From Planctomycetota bacterium (GTDB lineage: Bacteria > Planctomycetota > Planctomycetia > Planctomycetales > Planctomycetaceae), in NCBI GenBank assembly GCA_013151585.1, contig JAADHY010000736.1:1-5127 (forward strand): a stretch of 5,127 bases of DNA. The letters run 5' to 3'. This document shows positions 1 through 5,127 of the stretch, piece by piece. A program made the translations under genes and the position numbers. The notes beneath the pieces are model-generated. The model worked only from the letters and a program-made list of their open reading frames with translations. It did not search any database and was not told the DNA's origin. Within the stretch, counting starts at the first letter, position 1, and every line of letters starts with the position of its first letter.

Positions 1-1383
1 GTGCCGGTGTCGTTCCGAGATGCGTCTCTCACCGTAGCACTTCTCGGCCAGTGAGCCTTCTCGGAGGACGCACGGCTGAACTCCCAGACGCATCGTCCCG
101 CCCTTCTCGTCCACCCCTTCTTGTTCGGGGAGCAGGCAGATGACTGGGTGCTGCGTCTCGGCACAGAACTCTGTGCTGTTGGCGTCTGTCAGTCCGAGAA
201 CGTTCCGTGCGAACTCGATCACGGCGCACTGCATCCCGAGGCAGATGCCGAGGTAGGGAATCTCGCACTCGCGAGCGAACCGAGCGGCATGGACCTTGCC
301 CTCAATCCCCCGCATGCCGAAACCACCGGGGACCAGGATGCCGTCCACGCCGCGCAAAAGCGTCTCGGCACCGTGTTCTTCCAGGTCTTCCGCTTCGACC
401 CGGCGCACGACCACTCGGGCTGAGTTGGCGACACCGGCGTGGTCCAAGGCCTCATAAATCGACTTGTACGCATCGCGGTGTTCGATGTACTTGCCGACGA
501 CGGCGATGGTCACTTCGTGGTCCGGGTTGCGGAGCCGCTGGAGCATGTCTTGCCAGTCGGCCAAGTCCAACCGGCCGGCCTTCAACCCCAGCTTCTCAAC
601 GATCAGCTCGTCCAGACCGTGCTCCATCAGCCCGATCGGCACTTCGTAGATTGAGAACTCCTTATCCATCTCCTCGATGACGGCCCGCTTCTCGACGTTG
701 CAGAACAGGGCGATTTTTTCGATGTTCTCCCGTCCCAGGGGCCGTTCCGTCCGGACGATGAGCACGTCGGGCTGGATGCCGATCCGGCGCAACTGACCGA
801 CACTGTGCTGGGTCGGCTTGGTTTTCAGCTCGCGAGCCGCCTTCAAGAAAGGCACCAGCGTCAAGTGGATGAACAGGCAGTTTTCCCGGCCCAGGTCCAA
901 CGGCATCTGCCGGATGGCTTCCAAGAACGGCAGGCCTTCGATGTCGCCCACCGTGCCGCCCAGCTCGGTGATCACGACATCGACGTCCGGTCCGGCCAGG
1001 CTCCGGATCGCTCGCTTGATCTCGTCGGTGATATGCGGCACGACCTGAACCGTCTTGCCGAGATAGTCGCCGCGGCGCTCCTTGGCGATCACGTTCTGAT
1101 AAATCTGGCCGGTCGTGAAATTCGACAAACGGGAAAGGGGGCTGTTCGTGAACCGCTCGTAATGGCCCAGGTCCAGGTCGGTTTCGGCTCCGTCGTCCAG
1201 CACGTACACCTCGCCATGCTGGTAGGGACTCATCGTGCCCGGATCGACGTTGATGTACGGGTCGATTTTCTGCATCCGGACGCTCAGACCGCGGCGTTCC
1301 AGCAACATCCCGATGGACGCCGACGTCAGCCCCTTGCCCAACGAACTCACCACTCCGCCGGTGACGAAAATGTGCTTGGTCAT
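1..1383 (-). CDS. pyrG: CTP synthase (glutamine-hydrolysing), C-terminus cut off by window edge
   Basis: PyrG converts UTP to CTP using ATP and ammonia released from glutamine; it is cytosolic and is the last step of de novo pyrimidine nucleotide synthesis. The 461 codons visible read without interruption. The N-terminal synthetase domain shows GGVVSSLGKG (residues 9-18, P-loop), KIDPYINVDPGTMSP (39-53), ETDLDLGHYERF (from 67), ELGGTVGDIE (140-149) and KTKPTQHSV (187-195). The glutaminase domain shows VPGGFG (351-356), GICLGMQ with the nucleophile Cys381 (Cys379 in E. coli), GGTMRLG (428-434) and ERHRH (457-461). The family is about 535-555 residues, so roughly 75 residues, including the His/Glu of the glutaminase triad, lie beyond base 1. 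The start was chosen at 1383 because MTKHIFVTGG fits the family N-terminus; an adjacent ATG at 1384-1386 would add one Met. The ribosome site is weak (only ACAGG immediately upstream), which fits translation downstream of kdsB in one transcript. Identification is from recognised motifs and is very secure. Confidence 0.98.
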   Translation of the reverse strand, partial: MTKHIFVTGGVVSSLGKGLTSASIGMLLERRGLSVRMQKIDPYINVDPGTMSPYQHGEVYVLDDGAETDLDLGHYERFTNSPLSRLSNFTTGQIYQNVIAKERRGDYLGKTVQVVPHITDEIKRAIRSLAGPDVDVVITELGGTVGDIEGLPFLEAIRQMPLDLGRENCLFIHLTLVPFLKAARELKTKPTQHSVGQLRRIGIQPDVLIVRTERPLGRENIEKIALFCNVEKRAVIEEMDKEFSIYEVPIGLMEHGLDELIVEKLGLKAGRLDLADWQDMLQRLRNPDHEVTIAVVGKYIEHRDAYKSIYEALDHAGVANSARVVVRRVEAEDLEEHGAETLLRGVDGILVPGGFGMRGIEGKVHAARFARECEIPYLGICLGMQCAVIEFARNVLGLTDANSTEFCAETQHPVICLLPEQEGVDEKGGTMRLGVQPCVLREGSLAEKCYGERRISERHRH

Positions 1384-1386
1384 CAT

Positions 1387-1467
1387 CCTGTGTCGATCGG
1401 TTGGGGTGTTCGACCGGCTGATTGACCTGGTGATTAGGCCCGACGTCCCTGTCCGCTCAGCCGATGG
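1387..1467 (-). other. kdsB-pyrG intergenic spacer
   Basis: This 81-base spacer separates the kdsB stop codon (TAG at 1468-1470) from the pyrG start. I see no terminator hairpin with a T-run and no convincing promoter, so read-through from kdsB into pyrG is the simplest reading. This is inference from the absence of signals. Confidence 0.5.
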
Positions 1468-2244
1468 CTACGCTGCGCGTCTCCGCTGCCGCGCACAGAA
1501 CTGAGCATAGTCATCCGGCGTGTCGATGCCAACGCTCGCGTGGTCCACAAACGCGACTTGAATCCAAGCCCCGGCTTCCAACGCCCGCAATTGCTCCAGT
1601 TTCTCCAACCGTTCCAACGGGGACGGTGGTAGCTCCGTCAACCGCAGCAAAAACTCGCGGCGGTACGCGTACAGACCGATGTGGAGGTTCCACGGGGAGA
1701 GCCGAGCGTCGGTTTGCGCGGCCTTCTGCAGCAGCTCGTCCACGTGGCCATCGCGACAGCACGGTATCGGCAGTCGGCTAAAGTACAGCGCTCGGCCCGC
1801 GGTGCTGCAAACGACCTTCGTGCACGAACGGTCGTTCAGACGGTCGAGGCTGGTGATGGGGGTGGCCAGAGTGGCCATCTGGGCGTCCGGGTGGTCCTGA
1901 AGCGTCTCGACCAGCGCGTCGATGTGACGGGGATCGATCTCCGGTTCGTCTCCCTGAATGTTGACCACGATATCCGCGTCAAGACCGCAGCGTCGCACAA
2001 CTTCAGCGATCCGATCGGTGCCGCTGGGATGCTCGCCGGTCATTTCGCACCGGCCGCCGAACCGTCGGACGGTCTCGGCGATTTCTTCGCTATCCGTCGC
2101 GACGATGACCTCATCCAACCGTCGGGCCCGACAGGCCGCCTCCCAAACGTACTGCAGCAAAGGACGGCCGGTTTCGGCCAGCAACAGCTTCCGAGGCAGT
2201 CGGGACGACTGCAAACGCGCCGGAATGATTCCACAAGCCCGCAT
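1468..2244 (-). CDS. kdsB: 3-deoxy-manno-octulosonate cytidylyltransferase (CMP-Kdo synthetase)
   Basis: KdsB couples CTP and Kdo to give CMP-Kdo and pyrophosphate. CMP-Kdo is the donor for Kdo transfer to lipid A in the inner core of lipopolysaccharide; the enzyme is cytosolic. The protein is 258 residues, close to the 248 of E. coli KdsB. It shows the nucleotidyltransferase loop IPARLQSSRLP (7-17), HPSGTDR (72-78), VVNIQGDEPEI with the metal-binding Asp (QGDEPEI at 97-103), RALYFSRLPIP (151-161), HIGLYAYR (188-195), a SPLERLEKLEQLRALE stretch (from about 208) and the C-terminal metal-site motif GIDTPDD (239-245). All key family motifs are present, so it should be active. Two ATGs are in tandem at 2245-2247 and 2242-2244. 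The AGGAGG at 2251-2256 (read on the minus strand) is 3 bases from the first and 6 from the second, so the second was chosen; the longer form has 259 residues. It lies upstream of pyrG on the same strand. PyrG supplies its CTP substrate. Confidence 0.97.
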   Translation of the reverse strand: MRACGIIPARLQSSRLPRKLLLAETGRPLLQYVWEAACRARRLDEVIVATDSEEIAETVRRFGGRCEMTGEHPSGTDRIAEVVRRCGLDADIVVNIQGDEPEIDPRHIDALVETLQDHPDAQMATLATPITSLDRLNDRSCTKVVCSTAGRALYFSRLPIPCCRDGHVDELLQKAAQTDARLSPWNLHIGLYAYRREFLLRLTELPPSPLERLEKLEQLRALEAGAWIQVAFVDHASVGIDTPDDYAQFCARQRRRAA

Positions 2245-2250
2245 CATCGA

Positions 2251-2256
2251 CCTCCT
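2251..2256 (-). promoter_or_regulatory. Shine-Dalgarno site of kdsB (AGGAGG)
   Basis: A perfect AGGAGG is read on the minus strand directly before the tandem ATG ATG. Its spacing of 6 bases to the ATG at 2244 versus 3 bases to the ATG at 2247 favours the second codon as the true start. Confidence 0.8.
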
Positions 2257-2348
2257 GTCTTGCGGTGGCGGCGGCCGGTCTCAGTCCTTCGTCGGAGCCG
2301 AGCCGTCAGGCGGCGTCCTCTTTTCTCACGCCGTTCCGACCAGACGGG

Positions 2349-2538
2349 CCGCCCAGCCGGATTCCATTGGGCGGAAGTGTAAACCCGACCGATGGCTCCG
2401 TGCAAGACAACTTCCGCAACGCCGCGTCCCGGCGGCGCACCGCCGGTTTGCACGGGGCGAGTGCTCTGTCACAGGGCAAAAGTGCGATTGTGGAGCGGCC
2501 GGGACGGCCGCTCGTGGCAGGCGAGATGCCTGCGCCAC
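2349..2538. repeat. Cluster of inverted repeats, possible REP-like palindromic element
   Basis: Seen directly: CCGCCCA 2349-2355 pairs with TGGGCGG 2368-2374. CCGTGCAA 2398-2405 pairs with TTGCACGG 2448-2455, enclosing the 7-bp hairpin CCGGCGG 2429-2435 / CCGCCGG 2440-2446. A 6-bp stem (one G-U pair) spans 2463-2477. A perfect 9-bp stem GAGCGGCCG 2493-2501 / CGGCCGCTC 2505-2513 has a 3-base loop. Immediately after it comes GTGGCAGGC 2514-2522 with GCCTGCGCCAC 2528-2538, paired apart from a 2-base bulge. Such a density of stems outside genes is what dispersed palindromic elements look like. Translated fragments of the type GRDACAT, as seen across this stretch, recur in hypothetical proteins of planctomycetes and related bacteria by my recollection. 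Only one copy is in the window, so repetition in the genome is inference. Confidence 0.5.
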
Positions 2539-2721
2539 AACGTCTCAGAATTCCACGTTTCCGGATTGACAAAGCACTGGATTTCTCCGGGCTCTTCTCT
2601 TGGGCCGGTATCACGCACTCGCCGTTTCGAATCGACATCCCGCCGCGGAGGCAGCAGGTCCAGAGTCCATCTCGGCCAGTCGTCTTTCTGGCTTTGGCAT
2701 GTCGTTATTGGAAAGACACGG

Positions 2722-2727
2722 TATAAT
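2722..2727 (+). promoter_or_regulatory. Candidate -10 box (TATAAT) for the membrane-protein gene
   Basis: A perfect TATAAT hexamer lies 87 bases before the chosen ATG at 2815, predicting transcription from about 2734 and a leader of about 80 bases. No good -35 is at 16-18 bases; the best hexamer there matches TTGACA at 3 of 6, and TTGGCA at 2694-2699 is 22 bases away, which is too far. The promoter may therefore be activator-dependent, or the box may be fortuitous. Confidence 0.45.
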
Positions 2728-2802
2728 GTCCAGGTAAGCGCCGTGCAGCCTGATCAGCCGATCTGAGGGGCCGCGTCGTCTTTTTCTTCGGGCACACTTC
2801 GC

Positions 2803-2807
2803 GAGGG
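2803..2807 (+). promoter_or_regulatory. Shine-Dalgarno site of the membrane-protein gene (GAGGG)
   Basis: GAGGG ends 7 bases before the ATG at 2815 but only 1 base before the in-frame TTG at 2809. The spacing therefore favours the ATG and removes two residues from the longest possible frame. Confidence 0.6.
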
Positions 2808-2814
2808 TTTGGCC

Positions 2815-4683
2815 ATGTCTTCAGGAACCGCGCGTCCGTCCCTTCTGCGCCGACTCTATACGGACAATCCCTTCTATGTGATCAGCGCCGTGCTGATGGC
2901 CTACGCTGTCCTGCAGGCCTACGGGGAGTTGGAGATCGGCACGATCAACTGCTGGATCATGATGAGCGTTCTTGCGGCCTACACGTCCGTGCTGGCCGCC
3001 ATCGCGGTGCTCATCGTTCGATACGGAAAAGTCTGGGACGACGCGCGATCCCTTCTGCTTCTGCTGGTCGTTCTGTTCTTGGCTGTATCGGTCAGCGCAG
3101 ACGACCTTTTCGTGAAAATGACGTCGGCCCAAGGCGGCATCGGTCTGCTGGTCGGCGGTTACTTGTTTTCCGCGATTGTTTCCGAAGTGGTCCTTCGAGG
3201 CACGGGCATTCGTTTGGGATGGCTCTACCGGATCCCGTACCACATGACCTTGGTTCTGTTCTACGTGGCTCCGTGGTGGTGCGCTCCGCAGTTGCATCCC
3301 CGTTCGTATTCCGAGGGGGAATGGACTTTGACGCTCTTTCCGGTTGCTGCCGCAGCGATTGCGCTTTGTCTTCTGCCCGCGGCTCGACGTGGACCGGCTT
3401 ACACGGCTGACGACGGTCCCCCATGGCCGTGGCCAGCCTATCCTTGGTCGCTCTTTATCGTGCTGGTCTGCGCGGTCGCTTTCCGGTCGTTCATCCTTTG
3501 CATGACCTACGGGCCTCGGGGACCTATCTGGACTCATACAACCAAAGGCTTCGCGATCTCTTTTGACACCATTTGGGGGCCGTACTTTTTGGTCCCGCTC
3601 GGTTTGGCCATTCTCGTCGTGCTGCTGGAATTGGGATTGACCACCGACAACCTCCGCTTTCAACAAGGTGTCCTGAAAAAGGCTCCTTTGCTCTTGTTGT
3701 TGGCTGTTCCCATCGGAGGCGATTTGGTTTTCCCGAGGTTCCTTCGGACTGTGGTCGAGACGATTGGCTCGCCCGTGTGGCTGACCGTTTGGCTCCTGCT
3801 TGCATTTTACGTTTGGGCTTGGATTCGCCGCGTGCCGGGAGCGGTGATCGGGACGGCTGCCATGTGTTTGCTGCTGGCTCTCATCGGTCCGGAGACGATC
3901 GATCCACGATCGCTGGTGGGGCCTTATCCCTGGCCGTTCCTGGTGGCCGCCGTTCTGCTACTCATCGAGGGTCTGCGGCGGGCGTCGTCCGGAGTTTGCA
4001 CCGCGTCGGCCGCTTCGTTTGTTCTCGGCCTCTGGTACCTTCTGCCCCAGACGGTGGTGGCCGGCTACCGCTTCAGCATTTGCTACCATGTGCTGTGGCT
4101 GGCGGTCGTGGTGCTGGGTTTTGTCTATCAGGACCGCATGGCCAAAGCGCTTCTGGTCGTCGGAGCAGCTCAAATGCCGCTGGCGTCGTTTGTCGTAGCA
4201 GCCAGTCCCGTGGCAGCCCAGATTCCCTTTGCATGGCGACTGTCGTATGTCCTGCTTCTGGTCGTTTGCTCGCTGGCGATCGCAAAGGTGTGGCGAAATC
4301 GCTGGTACTTCTACGCTTTTGGGGCGACATCAGCGGTCGCCTTCTATCAAGTCACCGTGTTGGGGTTCCGCCGGGCGGTCGATTCTGTCGGTCGGCCTGC
4401 AATGACCGCACTGGCCTGGAGCCTTGGCATGCTGCTCCTCGCCTTCCTGATCAGTGCCCACAAGGCTCGTTGGCTACCCGAGCGTCTGTTCCCTCAATGG
4501 CCGAACCGCCCTGAAGGCGCCTCGGATGAGCTGGTCGAACTTCAGCAAGCCGACGAAGACGAGTGCGACCAAGGCGGCGACCAAGAGAAGAAGAACAAAG
4601 ACGAAGCCAGAAGCGAAACTTCGGACCCCGAAAAGGAGAAAGGTCGGCCCGAGCCTTCCTCAAAGGAAACCGAGTCGGAGTGA
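2815..4683 (+). CDS. Uncharacterised polytopic membrane protein with charged acidic C-terminal tail
   Basis: I do not recognise this protein. It has 622 residues from the ATG at 2815 (624 if the in-frame TTG at 2809 were used; GAGGG spacing favours the ATG). After a short basic N-terminus (RRLYTDNPFY, about 12-21) there are about 16-18 hydrophobic stretches of membrane-span length, at roughly 20-37, 44-68, 79-95, 108-127, 143-156, 171-190, 212-231, 255-276, 290-307, 320-337, 341-358, 371-387, 394-416, 424-438, 446-468, 475-491, 498-517 and 529-548. It has no cleavable-looking signal peptide and no catalytic motif I can name. The last 54 residues (569-622) are hydrophilic, with 20 Asp/Glu and 8 Lys/Arg, and should be disordered. 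The coding frame is clearly real: hydrophobic blocks alternate with short loops over 1.87 kb, with a TGA stop. It is divergent from kdsB, which only loosely suggests an envelope role. Polysaccharide polymerase, flippase or transporter functions are possible but unsupported. The gene is probably monocistronic, because 383 bases and a separate promoter follow it. Confidence 0.9.
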   Translation: MSSGTARPSLLRRLYTDNPFYVISAVLMAYAVLQAYGELEIGTINCWIMMSVLAAYTSVLAAIAVLIVRYGKVWDDARSLLLLLVVLFLAVSVSADDLFVKMTSAQGGIGLLVGGYLFSAIVSEVVLRGTGIRLGWLYRIPYHMTLVLFYVAPWWCAPQLHPRSYSEGEWTLTLFPVAAAAIALCLLPAARRGPAYTADDGPPWPWPAYPWSLFIVLVCAVAFRSFILCMTYGPRGPIWTHTTKGFAISFDTIWGPYFLVPLGLAILVVLLELGLTTDNLRFQQGVLKKAPLLLLLAVPIGGDLVFPRFLRTVVETIGSPVWLTVWLLLAFYVWAWIRRVPGAVIGTAAMCLLLALIGPETIDPRSLVGPYPWPFLVAAVLLLIEGLRRASSGVCTASAASFVLGLWYLLPQTVVAGYRFSICYHVLWLAVVVLGFVYQDRMAKALLVVGAAQMPLASFVVAASPVAAQIPFAWRLSYVLLLVVCSLAIAKVWRNRWYFYAFGATSAVAFYQVTVLGFRRAVDSVGRPAMTALAWSLGMLLLAFLISAHKARWLPERLFPQWPNRPEGASDELVELQQADEDECDQGGDQEKKNKDEARSETSDPEKEKGRPEPSSKETESE

Positions 4684-4904
4684 TTCGGCGCGCGATGCCC
4701 CAGGCTCATGCGGAAACCTTGTTCTTGTCCGATTCTTGTGGCGAAACGCGAATCCTCCTGATCTTTCCTGGTGGACTGGCCAGCCCCGGTCGGTCGCGTC
4801 GATCCGCACCGAGGTCGATAGTCACGACGAGACGTTGCCTTCCGTCTCAACCCCTCATACGAACGGTCGAGCCTCGTGCGAAGCATTTGAGACTGGCTCG
4901 TCGG

Positions 4905-4933
4905 CTGACAAGTCCACAAGCCGCCCGTATACT
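4905..4933 (+). promoter_or_regulatory. Sigma70-type promoter upstream of the MOSC-domain gene
   Basis: CTGACA at 4905-4910 (5 of 6 to TTGACA) and TATACT at 4928-4933 (5 of 6 to TATAAT) are separated by exactly 17 bases. Transcription would start near 4940, giving a leader of about 127 bases before the ATG at 5067. It is the best promoter match I found in the window, sits in non-coding DNA and points at the next gene. Confidence 0.6.
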
Positions 4934-5055
4934 TGGGACCGATCTTCTGACCTCGGACCTAGAGGACGAAGCCGACCGGCGCCGGGAAACGGTGATTCAC
5001 ACATCCCAGAACCGACGGTCTGCTCGCGAGGGCTAGAAAACCGAGAATGAGGGAA

Positions 5056-5060
5056 AGGAG
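5056..5060 (+). promoter_or_regulatory. Shine-Dalgarno site of the MOSC-domain gene (AGGAG)
   Basis: AGGAG, preceded by GGGAA, ends 6 bases before the ATG at 5067. This is near-ideal spacing and supports that start codon for a gene of which only 20 codons are visible. Confidence 0.75.
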
Positions 5061-5066
5061 TCAAGC

Positions 5067-5127
5067 ATGCCAGACGCAGTACAAGGAACAGTCGGCACGG
5101 TCGTGGCGCTGTGGCGTTACCCGGTTA
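5067..5127 (+). CDS. N-terminus of a probable MOSC-domain protein, cut off by window edge
   Basis: Only 20 complete codons are visible. The stretch GTVVALWRYPV (residues 10-20) matches, from memory, the typical opening of proteins with the MOSC N-terminal beta-barrel domain, where a Lys-Ser usually follows the RYPV. MOSC proteins are related to the C-terminal domain of molybdenum cofactor sulfurase and to the YcbX/YiiM/mARC group; many bind molybdenum cofactor and act in sulfur transfer or in reduction of N-hydroxylated compounds. The exact role of this one cannot be told from the fragment. The start is supported by AGGAG 6 bases upstream and by a promoter at 4905-4933, so it is likely expressed separately from the upstream membrane-protein gene. 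Family assignment rests on a short motif and would be overturned if the continuation lacks the MOSC fold. Confidence 0.7.
   Translation, partial: MPDAVQGTVGTVVALWRYPV

Larger units (their letters stand above)
2248..2814. other. Divergent intergenic region without a convincing gene
   Basis: These 567 bases separate the divergently transcribed kdsB and the membrane-protein gene. Several open frames of 60-150 codons cross it on both strands, but their translations are Arg/Pro/Ala/Ser-rich, lack recognisable motifs and run over palindromes, so I regard them as chance frames of GC-rich DNA. The region contains a hairpin cluster (about 2349-2538), a candidate -10 box at 2722-2727, an 8-base palindrome CTGATCAG at 2750-2757 just after the predicted transcription start, and a short T-rich tract at about 2781-2788 in the presumed leader of the plus-strand gene. 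A clear promoter for kdsB was not found; the best minus-strand match (TTGCAC at 2405-2400, TACACT at 2381-2376, 18-base spacer) is weak. Confidence 0.6.
4684..5066. other. Intergenic region without a convincing gene, upstream of the MOSC gene
   Basis: These 383 bases hold no coding frame with recognisable content. Open frames crossing it continue from inside the membrane-protein gene in another frame or are Arg/Ser/Pro-rich with no motif. I found no strong hairpin followed by a T-run that would act as an intrinsic terminator for the preceding gene. Visible signals are a 7-base direct repeat TTCTTGT at 4722-4728 and 4733-4739 (11-base period), a sigma70-like promoter at 4905-4933, a 10-base palindrome CCGGCGCCGG at 4976-4985 in the predicted leader, and a ribosome site at 5056-5060. 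Confidence 0.6.

Noticed and set aside
805..1425. Plus-strand open frame of 206 codons across pyrG
   Set aside because: It is antisense to pyrG, whose family motifs prove the coding strand.
2368..2374. Hairpin 2349-2374 as an intrinsic terminator
   Set aside because: No T-run follows the stem on either strand, and the 12-base loop is long for a terminator.
2376..2405. Minus-strand promoter for kdsB (TTGCAC, 18 bases, TACACT)
   Set aside because: Only 3 of 6 and 4 of 6 matches, and the -35 overlaps an inverted-repeat arm; too weak to list as a feature.
2566..2594. Perfect TTGACA at 2566-2571 as a promoter -35
   Set aside because: No -10-like hexamer follows at 16-18 bases (GGGCTC at 17), so it is not a usable promoter by itself.
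2694..2712. Sigma54-type promoter (TGGCAT...TTG)
   Set aside because: The invariant GC of the -12 element is absent at the required 10-base distance from the GG.
2265..2766. Small open frames on both strands in the kdsB / membrane-protein intergenic region
   Set aside because: They cross several palindromes, have Arg/Pro/Ser-rich low-information translations, and conflict with one another; none has a ribosome site that stands out.
2821..3666. Minus-strand open frame of 281 codons inside the membrane-protein gene
   Set aside because: It is fully antisense to a convincing hydrophobic coding frame; its translation is rich in Arg, Gln, His and Asp, as expected for the complement of membrane-coding codons, and has no motif.
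3573..4514. Plus-strand open frame of 313 codons overlapping the membrane-protein gene
   Set aside because: It is an out-of-frame reading of the same gene, Gly/Arg/Ser-rich and without domain features; GC-rich DNA often leaves such frames open.
4684..5064. Possible small gene between the membrane-protein gene and the MOSC gene
   Set aside because: The plus-strand frames begin inside the preceding gene in another phase and the minus-strand frame (4855-5064) has no motif; the stretch also carries a good promoter for the next gene.

Overview
This is a GC-rich chromosomal segment that looks like a Gram-negative-type bacterium. A planctomycete is my best guess, inferred from the presence of Kdo synthesis, the style of the unknown polytopic membrane protein and the palindrome-rich intergenic DNA; no taxonomic marker gene is in the window, so this is tentative.

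Layout: the left half is a minus-strand gene pair. kdsB (1468-2244, CMP-Kdo synthetase) is followed after about 80 bases by pyrG (from 1383 to beyond base 1, CTP synthase, C-terminus cut by the window edge). PyrG makes CTP and KdsB consumes CTP to activate Kdo for lipopolysaccharide, so the pair is biochemically coherent and probably co-transcribed.

A divergent intergenic region (2248-2814, 567 bases) separates kdsB from a plus-strand gene. It holds no convincing gene. It contains a dense cluster of inverted repeats between about 2349 and 2538, including two back-to-back hairpins and one nested structure, that resembles a dispersed REP-like element. A perfect TATAAT box lies at 2722-2727, close to the plus-strand gene.

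The right half holds one long plus-strand gene (2815-4683) for a protein of 622 residues with about 16-18 predicted membrane segments and a strongly charged, acidic C-terminal tail. I do not recognise its function. It is followed by 383 bases without a convincing gene, which carry a good sigma70-type promoter (4905-4933). Then comes the start of a further plus-strand gene at 5067, whose first 20 residues match the beginning of MOSC-domain proteins and which runs off the right edge.

I see no defence system, mobile element, CRISPR array, tRNA or rRNA. Most of the window is ordinary housekeeping. The parts that deserve a second look are the unknown membrane protein and the palindromic cluster.
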